Positions 27,151 through 37,591 of a stretch of 64,000 nt of DNA are shown piece after piece; position 1 is the first letter of the stretch; each line of letters opens with the position of its first letter. The notes under the pieces are model-generated. The model saw nothing but the letters and a program-made list of their open reading frames with translations, had not been told where the DNA came from and made no database searches. This DNA comes from an uncultured Porphyromonadaceae bacterium (GTDB lineage: Bacteria; Bacteroidota; Bacteroidia; Bacteroidales; Muribaculaceae), in contig URSD01000008.1 of the NCBI GenBank assembly GCA_900550395.1, positions 1-64,000 on the forward strand, given 5' to 3'. A program made the translations under genes and the position numbers.

Positions 27151-28334
27151 GGGCGCACCTCCTTGGCTACGGCGTCGCGTATGTGGTCGAGGGCCTCGGT
27201 GAGCACACAGCGCGGGGTGCCGACGTTGAGGCGCGTGAAGCCCTTGCCCTGCTCGCCGAACATGGTGCCGTCGTTGACGGCCAGGCGGGCGTCCTCGAGC
27301 AGCATGCGCATGAGCTCCTTCTGGTCGAGGCCGAGGCGGTTGAAGTCGAGCCAGACCAGGAACGAGGCCTGCGGGCGGATGACGCGCACGCCGGGGATGT
27401 GGCGCGCCACATAGTCGGCGGCGAAGTCGATGTTGTCCTCCACGTAGCGGAGCATCTGGTCGAGCCACGGCTCGCCGGCGGTGTAGGCGGCCTCGGCGCC
27501 TATGGTGCTGAACACTACGGGCGCGGAGAACTCGTTGACCTCCATCCAGTGATAGAAACCGCTGCGGAGGGCGGGGTTCTTGACGACCATCCAGGAGCTG
27601 ACGAGGCCGGGGATGTTGAAGGTCTTGCTGGGCGCGCCGAGCATGACGCCGACGGCGCGGGCGTCCTCGCCTACGCTGAGGAAGGGTATGTGGCGGCGTC
27701 CGTGCAGCATGAGGTCGCCGTGGATCTCGTCGCTGACGACGACGGTGCCCGTCTCGCGGGCGAGTGCGGCCACGCGGCGGAGGGTGTCCTCGTCCCACTG
27801 TATGCCTATGGGGTTATGGGGATTGCAGAGAATGAGCATGCGCGGACGCTCGCGGCGCAGGAGGTCGGCGAGGCCGGTCAGGTCCATGGAGTAGCTCTCG
27901 CCGTCGAAGGCGAGGGGATTCTCGAGCACGCGGCGCCCGTTGCCCTCGATTACCATGCGGAAGGGATGGTAGACGGGCGGCTGGATGACGACGCTGTCGC
28001 CGCGGTTGGTGAAGTAGTTGACGCACAGTGCGATGCCCTTGACTACGCCGGGGATGAAGGCGAGCTCCTCGCGCGAGATGTCGAAGCCGTGGCGGCGGTG
28101 CTGCCAGTCGATGATGCTCTGCCAGTAGGCGTCGGGCGCGGCGGAATAGCCGAGCACGGGGTGCTCCAGGCGGTGGCCCAGCGCGGCGATGATGTCGGGA
28201 CATACGGCGAAGTCGAGGTCGGCAATCCACAGGGGCGTGACGTCGTGGCGCCCGAACATGGCGTCGAGCCCCTCGTACTTCACGGCGCCGGTGTGGCGGC
28301 GGTCGATGACGCAGTCGAAATCGTATTTCTTCAT
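27147..28334 (-). CDS. MalY/PatB-type PLP aminotransferase, putative cystathionine beta-lyase
   Basis: A 395-residue fold-type I PLP enzyme. It shows the MalY start pattern (FDCVIDRRHTGAVKYEG, PLWIADLDFAVCP), LCNPHNPIG, VVSDEIHGDLML, and the Schiff-base lysine in LGAPSKTFNIPGL. It most likely releases homocysteine, pyruvate and ammonia from cystathionine, though MalY relatives vary. ATG at 28334 follows a well-formed promoter (TTTG, 20 bp, TAAATTTG). It is the first gene of a five-gene operon ending in recQ. Confidence 0.9.
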   Translation of the reverse strand: MKKYDFDCVIDRRHTGAVKYEGLDAMFGRHDVTPLWIADLDFAVCPDIIAALGHRLEHPVLGYSAAPDAYWQSIIDWQHRRHGFDISREELAFIPGVVKGIALCVNYFTNRGDSVVIQPPVYHPFRMVIEGNGRRVLENPLAFDGESYSMDLTGLADLLRRERPRMLILCNPHNPIGIQWDEDTLRRVAALARETGTVVVSDEIHGDLMLHGRRHIPFLSVGEDARAVGVMLGAPSKTFNIPGLVSSWMVVKNPALRSGFYHWMEVNEFSAPVVFSTIGAEAAYTAGEPWLDQMLRYVEDNIDFAADYVARHIPGVRVIRPQASFLVWLDFNRLGLDQKELMRMLLEDARLAVNDGTMFGEQGKGFTRLNVGTPRCVLTEALDHIRDAVAKEVRP

Positions 28335-28357
28335 TTTGCTGATTGTGTTTTCCTGCA

Positions 28358-28425
28358 CAAATTTACTACTTTCGGGGCATTCGGCCAAAAAGATTTGCCT
28401 ATGTGGCTCGAAATCGTTAACTTTG
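28358..28425. promoter_or_regulatory. Back-to-back promoters of malY (minus) and pnp (plus)
   Basis: Minus strand: TTTG at 28389-28386, 20-bp spacer, TAAATTTG at 28365-28358. Plus strand: TTTG at 28394-28397, 20-bp spacer, TAACTTTG at 28418-28425. The two -33 boxes are only 4 bp apart, so polymerases must compete or co-bind. Both are near-perfect Bacteroidetes promoters. Confidence 0.85.
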
Positions 28426-28464
28426 CAGCCAAATATGTAGTTATAAAAAAATTAAAAGCATTTT

Positions 28465-30687
<2,223 letters not shown>

Positions 30688-30709
30688 GTCCTGACCCCAT
30701 TCTGAATAC

Positions 30710-30755
30710 AGCGGGGGAGCATCGGAAAATCCGATGCTCCCCCGCTGCGTTTGTT
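30710..30755 (+). terminator. pnp terminator
   Basis: A 17-bp perfect stem (30710-30726 with 30730-30746) has a three-A loop, followed by GCGTTTGTT. The stem is very stable, but the T-tract is weak. Confidence 0.85.
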
Positions 30756-30871
30756 AAGGATGGATATGAATAAACGGGAGCAAGACGGATTAAAATTGCG
30801 GCTTCCCGCGGGCGGGTGCTGAGCACTGCGGGCGCGGGAAGCCGGTTGCTGATGTGTGTTGATAACGGGGG

Positions 30872-33202
30872 TCAGTAGCGGACGGTGCGGGAGGCGAGGA
30901 GGCGTCCTTTGTGCCAGATTTCGAAGCGGTAGCCGTTGCAGCTCCAGCCGTCGCTGTTGCCCCAGCCGGTGAGCTGCTGGGTGCCGTAGTTGTTCCAGGG
31001 GGTGAAGGTGTACTGGTAGCTGTAGCCTGCGGGCGAGCTGCTTTCGCGCTGGAGCTCGCCGTCGGCGCTGATTACCTTGACCTGGAGGGTGGTGCTGAGG
31101 CCGGTGCTCTTGGTGCGGTAGCGGATCTTGGGGGTGACGTACTTGGACCGGCTGTTGATGGTGTGGCTGATGACGTTGCAGTTGCGGTCGGTGTTGACGA
31201 AGTCGAAGCCGGTGATGGCGAGGTCGTCACCGTCGACCGTGACGTCGGTTTTCTTGCCGGTGATGACGTCGCCGTAGACGAATACGGGCTGGTACGTGCC
31301 GAGGCGGCTCTTGCGGACGTCGGAGAGCATTTTGCCGGCGGGGACGTCGCCGTTGTCGACGCGCTCGACGGTGCCGTCTGGCTTCAGCTCGTAGACGCCG
31401 TAGATGCTGCGGTCGCCGCGTGAAATGATGAAGGCGAGTCCTTCGCCGCCGTCGGCCTTACTGCGCACGACGGAGTTGGGCGACAGGCGCTCGGGGATGT
31501 CGCGTATCTGCCAGTCGCTGAAGTCGATGTCGGCGTTGGCCTGAATGAGGTCGAGGACAGCCATGCGTGAGGGCTGGTCCTGGAGCAGGCGGTTGTCGCC
31601 GATGATGCGTACGACCTGCTGGTAGGTGTTTTCGCTGATGAGCTGGTCGCGGCGGACGTAGCACTCGGGGGAGCCGTCGGCCTTGACGCGGGCGAGGTCG
31701 CCTTCGTTGGCGAGAAGCTTGAACTCTACGCCGGAGCCGGCCCGGGAGAACGGCTGCTTCGTTTCTTTGTCGAGCAGGTCTATGGGGGCGATGTTGCGCA
31801 TGGAGGGTGAGTTCTTCACCATCTGATAGTAGTTGTAGCTGCTGACGCCCCAGCCTATGAGGGCGATGAGGATGACGCCGATGATGGAGCCTACGATGAG
31901 GTTGCGGCGACGGCGTTTCTTCCTTTCCCAGGGCTTTTCGATGATGGTGCGCGGCGTGGGCGTGGGACGGGGCGTTGGCGTGGGCCGCGGGGTGGGGTTG
32001 GGCCGCGGGGTTGGCTGCGGGGTGACGCTGCCGACATTGAAGTAGGTGGTGTAGATGCTGCGTCCGCGCCAGTAGAGCTCGAAGCGGTAGCGGCCCTTGC
32101 GGTAGCAGGTGCCCTGTCGGTTGCCGAAGCCGTTGATGGTGTATTTGTTGTCGCCGGCCTGGACGGACATGTCGCAAGTCAGGGTGTACGGACCATTGTC
32201 GGAGGAGTTGATGAGGCGGTTGCCGGCGGGGTCGAAAATGCTGTAGCTCAGCTGAATCTTGCCGAGGCGCTTGGAGCTGTAATAGGATATGACGGGACTG
32301 GCGTACTGGGTGTTGACGGGGAGGTAGGCGTTGTTGAGAATGTCTCCGTCGTAGGTGATGTTGTTGAAGGTTATGCTCTTGATGAGCAGTTCGGTGCCGT
32401 CGATCTGGGGCTCGTTGATTACAAAGTTCTTGGAGAATATGAGCTTGCCGTCGTGGTAGAGCTCGTAGCGGTAGGTGCCGGGGCGGTAAATGTCGCCGCG
32501 CGACGAGCCGAAACCTGTGCCGAGGACGGTGTTGTCGGCGGTGCTGCCTAATGTGACTTTGTAGGAGCTGGTGTAGGGTCCGGAGGTGCCGGTCAGGCGC
32601 ATCATGGTGCCGTCGGGCTCGAATATCTTGTAGCTCAGTTCCACCTCTCCGACGTAGCGGCTGCAATATACATGGAGTTCGGGCGTGACAAACTGTGTGT
32701 CGATTGGCAGCGGGCCGCGGGAGATGATGTCGCAGTGGATGTCGGCGTTGATGAAGACGATGTCGTTGATGACGAAGCCGCTGCCGGGGGTGGGCTTCGG
32801 GGTTGGTTTCGGGGTTGGTTTCGGCGTGGGCCGCGGCGTTGGTTTGGGAGTGGGCTTGGGCACGGGGCGGCTGTTGCCGTATAGCTTGCGGAGCGCTTCG
32901 CTGAACTCGCCGAAGGTGGCGGCGTCCTGTGTGTACATGATCTTGGCGGTGCCGCGCACTTCCTTGCTGTGGGTGATGATGTCGCGGTTGTTGCCGTGCA
33001 TCACGTCGCAGCTGCTCAGGATGCCGATCATCTCGTTGGCCTCGTTCTTGAGCTCTGAATCGAACGGGCGTGTGCGCCATGCCTCGGTAAGGAATTCGAG
33101 GGCGGTCTGCTCCTCGACCGACATCAGGTCCTTGTGTTCCTTAAGGAATTTGACCGAGTCGAACCATCGTTTAGTCTTTTGCGATAGGATTATCCTGTCC
33201 AT
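30872..33202 (-). CDS. Membrane protein with three repeated beta domains and Pro-Thr linkers, unknown
   Basis: A 776-residue protein not recognised. Residues 1-110 are a helical N-domain. Residues 114-139 are a (K/R)PTP repeat linker. Beta-rich repeats lie at about 142-263 and 270-390, a second Pro-Thr linker at 394-418, and a basic stop (KKRRRR, 428-433) before a single membrane helix (435-453). An SH3-like stretch (about 485-535) follows, and a third copy of the beta repeat is at 659-776. All repeats share F-N-D/T..I..G and G-YR(Y/F)E(L/I)(Y/W)..G(K/R) patterns. Positive charges put the first two repeats in the cytosol and the third outside. It is the third gene of the Hsp70 operon. ATG 33202 is used rather than an upstream TTG. 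Confidence 0.7.
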   Translation of the reverse strand: MDRIILSQKTKRWFDSVKFLKEHKDLMSVEEQTALEFLTEAWRTRPFDSELKNEANEMIGILSSCDVMHGNNRDIITHSKEVRGTAKIMYTQDAATFGEFSEALRKLYGNSRPVPKPTPKPTPRPTPKPTPKPTPKPTPGSGFVINDIVFINADIHCDIISRGPLPIDTQFVTPELHVYCSRYVGEVELSYKIFEPDGTMMRLTGTSGPYTSSYKVTLGSTADNTVLGTGFGSSRGDIYRPGTYRYELYHDGKLIFSKNFVINEPQIDGTELLIKSITFNNITYDGDILNNAYLPVNTQYASPVISYYSSKRLGKIQLSYSIFDPAGNRLINSSDNGPYTLTCDMSVQAGDNKYTINGFGNRQGTCYRKGRYRFELYWRGRSIYTTYFNVGSVTPQPTPRPNPTPRPTPTPRPTPTPRTIIEKPWERKKRRRRNLIVGSIIGVILIALIGWGVSSYNYYQMVKNSPSMRNIAPIDLLDKETKQPFSRAGSGVEFKLLANEGDLARVKADGSPECYVRRDQLISENTYQQVVRIIGDNRLLQDQPSRMAVLDLIQANADIDFSDWQIRDIPERLSPNSVVRSKADGGEGLAFIISRGDRSIYGVYELKPDGTVERVDNGDVPAGKMLSDVRKSRLGTYQPVFVYGDVITGKKTDVTVDGDDLAITGFDFVNTDRNCNVISHTINSRSKYVTPKIRYRTKSTGLSTTLQVKVISADGELQRESSSPAGYSYQYTFTPWNNYGTQQLTGWGNSDGWSCNGYRFEIWHKGRLLASRTVRY

Positions 33203-33224
33203 AATTATAAACAGCCTCTTAATC

Positions 33225-33265
33225 AACAGGGAGAGGCCTTGACTCTGCGCCGGTCCCTCCCTGTT
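33225..33265 (-). promoter_or_regulatory. Intercistronic hairpin between Hsp70 and the repeat protein
   Basis: AACAGGGAG.. at 33225-33238 pairs with ..CTCCCTGTT at 33252-33265, a stem of about 14 bp with a small internal mismatch. No U-tract follows on the minus strand. It may set relative expression by processing or partial termination. Confidence 0.45.
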
Positions 33266-33286
33266 CTATCATTGTCTTATAGAGTA

Positions 33287-34870
33287 TTATTCAACAATAG
33301 CTTTTGCAACGAGCTCGATGGAGCGTTGCAGCTCCTCTGCATTCTTGATGCCGGAAATGTGCAGCTCGAAGTCGGTTTTTTCTTTCTGTGCCACGAGTGC
33401 GGAGATGGAGAGGATGCCCTCGTTGTCGATCTTGTAGGTGAGCTGGACCTCGGTGCCCTTGGGGTACTGGCCCTTCAGGGGCATCGTGTGCTTGTGCACG
33501 CAGGTGCAGAACTTGCGGTCGACGGTCTCGTGCTCCTCGGGGTTGGTGAAGTCGCTCTCGTAGACGTCGAGCTCTACGCCGGTCTGGTTGTCGTAGACGG
33601 TGTAGAAGGTCTTGGTGAGGTTGATGGGGAGCGACGTGTTGGCGAAGATTATGTTGCCCACCTGCTCGTTGACGAGGCTTGTGCCGTAGGTTTTGCTGGT
33701 GACGTTGACAACGACGGTGCGGTCGGTGCGCAGGGGCTGGGGCTTCTCGTCGATCTCGCCGTTCTCGTACTTCTCGATGGCGTCGGCGTAGGCGGCGTTC
33801 ATGGCGTAGATGGCAGCGCCCTTGGCCACGCACTCGTCGGGCTCGTTGAGCTTGGCGTCGCAGCCGAATCGCGCGTCGAGAGCTCTCTTCACCTGGGGCA
33901 TCTTGCTGCTGCCGCCCACGAGGAGGAATTCGTCGATGTTGTTGTAGCCCTTCTGCTTGGCGATGTCTATGACCTTCTGGGTCATGTCGAGGGTATCGTT
34001 GAGCAGATTCTGGGTGAGTGATTCGAAGGTGTCGCGTGTGATCTCGATGCGTGCCGACATGCCGTCGTACTGGATGTTGGCGCGGACGTTCTCCTTGGCG
34101 GTGAGGAGCTTTTTCTTGAGCTCGGCTTCGAGAAGGAGGGTGTACTTGAGCTCGGCGTTGTCCTCGAGGGTGTAGGATGTGCCGTTGGCCTCGTTGAAGG
34201 CTGCCAGCATGTACTCGGCCAGGAGTGTATCCCAGTCTATGCCGCCGAGATGGTGGTCGCCGCCGGTGGCTATAACCTTGATGGCGCCGCCGTTGACGTT
34301 GATGATGGTGACGTCGAATGTGCCGCCGCCGAGGTCGTAGACGAGCACCGACTTCTTCTGGTCGGTCTTGAGGCCGTAGCTGATGGCGGCGGCCGTGGGT
34401 TCGTTGATGATGGCGAGCACGTTGAGGCCGGCTGCGGCTCCGGCCTGCTTGGTCTGCACGCGCTCCTTGGTGCCGAAGTAGGCGGGGCAGGTGATTACGA
34501 CGTCCTTGATGGGCTCGGGATTGTCGCCGAGGTCGTTGGCGTCCTTGACGAGTTTCTTGAGGATGAAGCCGGAGATTTCGGCGGGGTCGTAGTGGTAGGG
34601 CAGCGTGTTGTTGGCCTTGTCGAAGGCCTCGTCGATGCCGATCTGGCGCTTGATGAGGATGACGGTCTTGTCGGGCTCGGTGGCGAGCAGGTCCTTGGCT
34701 TCCTTGCCTACGACCACGTGCTCGGCGCTGTCGAAGTATACCGCGGAGGGCGTGGTGTTGTCGCCCTCGAAGTTGCGTAGGATGGTCGGCTGGTCGTATT
34801 TGTCAATCTGGGCGATGCAACTGTAGGTGGTGCCCAGGTCGATGCCGTAGACGGCGCGGTTGTTGCTCAT
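33287..34870 (-). CDS. Hsp70-family chaperone lacking the C-terminal lid
   Basis: A 527-residue DnaK relative (true DnaK is about 640). The nucleotide-binding domain is intact: GIDLGTTYSC at the start, INEPTAAAISYGL, VYDLGGGTFDVTII, GGDHHLGGIDWD and LLVGGSSKMP. The linker reads RTVVVNVTSKTYG instead of the usual leucine-rich DVLLLDVTPLSLG, followed by a divergent substrate-binding beta domain ending at AKAIVE with no helical lid. It should bind ATP, but interdomain signalling and J-protein use are probably altered. It is preceded after 11 bp by a GrpE-like gene and followed by a repeat-bearing membrane protein. No DnaJ-like gene is nearby. Confidence 0.9.
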   Translation of the reverse strand: MSNNRAVYGIDLGTTYSCIAQIDKYDQPTILRNFEGDNTTPSAVYFDSAEHVVVGKEAKDLLATEPDKTVILIKRQIGIDEAFDKANNTLPYHYDPAEISGFILKKLVKDANDLGDNPEPIKDVVITCPAYFGTKERVQTKQAGAAAGLNVLAIINEPTAAAISYGLKTDQKKSVLVYDLGGGTFDVTIINVNGGAIKVIATGGDHHLGGIDWDTLLAEYMLAAFNEANGTSYTLEDNAELKYTLLLEAELKKKLLTAKENVRANIQYDGMSARIEITRDTFESLTQNLLNDTLDMTQKVIDIAKQKGYNNIDEFLLVGGSSKMPQVKRALDARFGCDAKLNEPDECVAKGAAIYAMNAAYADAIEKYENGEIDEKPQPLRTDRTVVVNVTSKTYGTSLVNEQVGNIIFANTSLPINLTKTFYTVYDNQTGVELDVYESDFTNPEEHETVDRKFCTCVHKHTMPLKGQYPKGTEVQLTYKIDNEGILSISALVAQKEKTDFELHISGIKNAEELQRSIELVAKAIVE

Positions 34871-34881
34871 TTTATGATGGT

Positions 34882-35694
34882 TTATTTGGTTTTGTTTTCA
34901 AGACGGTAGGCTATGACGACGGCCTGCTTCACGATGCGGTTGTCCTGAATGTTGCGGAAACCGCGCTGCCGACAGGAGGAGATTGTGCCTGCCACTTCGG
35001 GGTCGGAGGTGGGCATGGTCTGCACGGCATAGTGGAGTCGGGGCTCGAAAGTGTCGCCGGCGTGTGGACCGAAGGGCACGATGTCGAATTCGTCTTCCAG
35101 CACGTCCTGCACCATAAGCATTGCGGCCTCGATGTGGCGTGCGGCCTCGGAGGGCTTGCCGCCTTCGTCTACGGCGGTGCGGCTGAGGCTGTTGAAGGAG
35201 TCGGAGAGGTGGGTGTACACGCGGATGACGGCGTTCAGATATGGCTTCGTGGCCTTGGCGATGACGTCGCCCTGAAGGTTGAGCATCTCGGCGTGCATCT
35301 TCTTGATGAGGTCGTCCTTATAGGCATTGTCGCCGGCAAGTTCTATTATCTTGTCGAGCTTCGCCATCACCTCGGCGGGTGCCGCTTCGGCTTCCCGTGG
35401 TTTTTCGGCAGGCTTTTCAGCGGGTTTCTCTTCCTCTATTATAATGGGCTCGTCCTTGTGCTTCGCCAGGTCCTCGACCTGCTTCTCAAGCTCGCGGCAG
35501 CGCTCGCTGAGCTTTGCGTACTTGTCGTAAAGCTCCTCGTTCTTGAGCCGCAGCGTGGCGAGTTCCTCTTCGGCTCCTTGCGCGCGTTTTTTATAAGAAC
35601 GTATTTCGTCCTCTTTCATCGTAAGCTGCTCCTCGATTTCCTTGAGCCGCTTTTTATCGTCAGAGTCTTTCTCTTTGTTAAAGAAACCTGGCAT
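34882..35694 (-). CDS. GrpE-like nucleotide exchange factor with long coiled coil
   Basis: A 270-residue protein. A charged coiled coil spans about residues 11-80 and an EKP-rich linker 83-105. The C-terminal part holds the GrpE signature: VQDVLEDEFDIVPFGP, GDTFEPRLHYAVQTMPTSDP and a final beta segment (IVKQAVVIAYRL). It presumably exchanges ADP on the adjacent Hsp70. ATG at 35694 was chosen because a TTG upstream lies within the TAATTTTG promoter box (35729-35722). It is the first gene of the three-gene operon, divergent from the TIR gene. The housekeeping grpE is likely elsewhere. Confidence 0.85.
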   Translation of the reverse strand: MPGFFNKEKDSDDKKRLKEIEEQLTMKEDEIRSYKKRAQGAEEELATLRLKNEELYDKYAKLSERCRELEKQVEDLAKHKDEPIIIEEEKPAEKPAEKPREAEAAPAEVMAKLDKIIELAGDNAYKDDLIKKMHAEMLNLQGDVIAKATKPYLNAVIRVYTHLSDSFNSLSRTAVDEGGKPSEAARHIEAAMLMVQDVLEDEFDIVPFGPHAGDTFEPRLHYAVQTMPTSDPEVAGTISSCRQRGFRNIQDNRIVKQAVVIAYRLENKTK

Positions 35695-35721
35695 AGTGTT
35701 GTGGTATTGATATGGTTTTTG

Positions 35722-35729
35722 CAAAATTA
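35722..35729 (-). promoter_or_regulatory. -7 box of the GrpE-like/Hsp70 operon
   Basis: Minus-strand TAATTTTG, about 28 bp before ATG 35694. A -33 box is not obvious. Confidence 0.6.
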
Positions 35730-35853
35730 CGAAAAAGAGAATGAGCTGGCATTTCTCATGTATTAAATAAGATTAAATATTATTTCGTTATGTTAAATTT
35801 TGCATACCCTGCTACATTTGAAGCCAATCGGATGGGTCTTTGAAGCTTACGCG

Positions 35854-35884
35854 TTGCAAAATTGAGATTTAATTTTTATTTTTG
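35854..35884 (+). promoter_or_regulatory. TIR gene promoter, apparently giving a leaderless mRNA
   Basis: TTG at 35854-35856, a 20-bp spacer, and TATTTTTG at 35877-35884. The ATG follows only 4 bp later, about where transcription should begin. The gap to the divergent operon promoter is 124 bp, so both could share control. Confidence 0.65.
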
Positions 35885-35888
35885 CGAC

Positions 35889-36893
35889 ATGGAAAAGCCC
35901 ACAGAACAATATGATGTGTTCATATCCTGCAAGAGCGAGGACTATGAAGATGCCGCGAAGATACACGAATATCTGAACCGGAACGGCGTGAAGGCGTTTC
36001 TCGCCTCGCAGGACCTGCGGAGCATAGGCGAGTCGGAGTACCGCGACGCTATCACCGAGGTGATACGCCAGGCCTATCACATGATAGTGTTCGCCTCCAG
36101 GCCGGAGTATGTGGATACCACGTGGGTGAAGTACGAGTGGGATCTGTTCATGATTGCCTCTCTTAACCATCTTAAGCGCGGACAGCTGCTGACGGTACTG
36201 AAGGGAATACGCCCCAAGGACATAAACCTCGCCCTGCTGCGGTATCAGTCGTTCGACTTCAACAGCTATGAGGCAGAGCTGCTGGACTATGTGCAGACTC
36301 CGCAGTCGCGCAAGCGGGCCGAGAAAGAGGCCGCGCAGCGCCGTCAGGCCGAAGAGCTGCAGCGCCGCCGCGAGTCGCTGCTGAAGGCCGGACGCACGTA
36401 CCACGAGCATGTGGCGGAATTGCAGTCGGTATATGTGGCAAACGTCAACATGCTCGCCGCATCGCTGGGCATCGAGAATCGCAAGTGCCCCGTATGCGGT
36501 GCCGAAGTGCCTTTGGCCGATGCGTTCTGCGGACGTTGCGGCGCGCCGGTGTCGCCTCTTATCGGAATTGCGGGTGCCGAAGCACTGCTCGCCGCCGACG
36601 AGAAGCAGCTGCGCCTGCTGCGCGACGTCTACCTGCACAGCGTGGCTGCCGACGCCGAAGTGGCCGGCCTGAAAGAGAATCTGCGCGAGGCCACGGCAGA
36701 GGGCGAGCACATGCGCCAGGCCCTGGACCGCATGAAGGCTACCGTGCGCGATTACGCCGCCGTGCTGCGCCGCTGCGATGAGCTTGAGGACAAGCTTCTG
36801 CAATGCCAGTCGCGCAGCGAGCGCGAAATCAACCGCCTGAAGCAGGAACTGCAGCAGTGCGGCCCCTCAGGCATCGACAAGCATCATAAATAA
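35889..36893 (+). CDS. TIR-domain protein with zinc ribbon and coiled coils
   Basis: A 334-residue protein. The TIR domain covers residues 7-135: YDVFISCKSEDYEDA at the start and WVKYEWDLF at 79-87, where Glu83 takes the position of the catalytic glutamate of TIR NADases. A charged coiled coil (about 140-185) leads to a four-cysteine ribbon (Cys200, 203, 214, 217) and a second coiled coil (255-325). Bacterial TIR proteins often consume NAD during phage defence. Others are signalling scaffolds. The divergent arrangement with the Hsp70/GrpE operon suggests one module. ATG 35889 is chosen because an upstream TTG lies before the promoter's -7 box. It converges on trmD with 2 bp between the stops. 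Confidence 0.88.
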   Translation: MEKPTEQYDVFISCKSEDYEDAAKIHEYLNRNGVKAFLASQDLRSIGESEYRDAITEVIRQAYHMIVFASRPEYVDTTWVKYEWDLFMIASLNHLKRGQLLTVLKGIRPKDINLALLRYQSFDFNSYEAELLDYVQTPQSRKRAEKEAAQRRQAEELQRRRESLLKAGRTYHEHVAELQSVYVANVNMLAASLGIENRKCPVCGAEVPLADAFCGRCGAPVSPLIGIAGAEALLAADEKQLRLLRDVYLHSVAADAEVAGLKENLREATAEGEHMRQALDRMKATVRDYAAVLRRCDELEDKLLQCQSRSEREINRLKQELQQCGPSGIDKHHK

Positions 36894-36895
36894 AA

Positions 36896-37579
36896 TTACT
36901 CTTCGCTGTCCAGCAATCCGGGACGGAGGCGGCGTGTGCGGGCTATGGCCTGCTCGCGGCGCCACTCGGCTATGCGCGCCTCGTGGCCGCTGAGCAGGAT
37001 GTCGGGCACTCGCCAGCCGTTGTAGTCGGCCGGCCGGGTGTAGATGGGCGGTTCCAGCAGGCCGTCCTGGAATGAATCCTTGAGGGCGCTCTGCTCGTCG
37101 CCCAGTACGCCGGGTATCAGCCGCACAACGGCGTCGGCTATTATGGCCGCCGGCAGCTCGCCGCCCGTCAGCACATAGTCGCCGACGCTGATTTCGCGGG
37201 TGATGAGATGCTCGCGTATGCGGTAGTCGATGCCCTTGTAGTGTCCGCAGAGGATTATGATGTTGTTCAGTAGCGAGAGGCGGTTGGCCATGGGCTGCGT
37301 CAGCAGTTCGCCGTCGGGGGCGGTGAAGATGACCTCGTCGTAGTCACGCTCGGCCTTTAGAGCCGATATGCAGCGGTCCACGGGCTCCACCTGCATCACC
37401 ATGCCGGCCTCGCCTCCGAAGGGGTAATCGTCTACTTTGCGGTGCTTGTTGGTGGTGTAATCGCGCAGGTTGTGCACCTTGATTTCCGCAAGGCCGCGCT
37501 TCTGCGCACGTTCCAGGATAGAGCAGTTGAGAGGCCCCTGCAGCATCTCGGGCAGTACGGTGATTATATCTATTCTCAT
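36896..37579 (-). CDS. trmD: tRNA (guanine-N1-)-methyltransferase, m1G37
   Basis: A 227-residue SPOUT-fold enzyme that methylates G37 and prevents +1 frameshifting. Recognised by MRIDIITVLPEML at the start, YPFGGEAGMVMQ, and the knot region LCGHYKGIDYRIREHL..ISVGDYVLTGGELPA, ending with RRPDLL-like C-terminal residues. It lies 12 bp after a DUF4861-like glycan gene and is probably co-transcribed with it, an unusual placement for an essential tRNA gene. Its stop is 2 bp from the TIR gene stop. Confidence 0.96.
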   Translation of the reverse strand: MRIDIITVLPEMLQGPLNCSILERAQKRGLAEIKVHNLRDYTTNKHRKVDDYPFGGEAGMVMQVEPVDRCISALKAERDYDEVIFTAPDGELLTQPMANRLSLLNNIIILCGHYKGIDYRIREHLITREISVGDYVLTGGELPAAIIADAVVRLIPGVLGDEQSALKDSFQDGLLEPPIYTRPADYNGWRVPDILLSGHEARIAEWRREQAIARTRRLRPGLLDSEE

Positions 37580-37591
37580 TTTGTTCCTCTC

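Noticed and set aside
32766..32866. CRISPR-like or tandem DNA repeat
   Set aside because: The repetition is the codon pattern of a Pro-Thr linker, without spacers.
35862..35888. Earlier TTG start for the TIR protein
   Set aside because: It lies before the -7 box, so it would not be transcribed from that promoter. The same reasoning excludes upstream TTG starts of the abi, GrpE-like and DUF4861-like genes.
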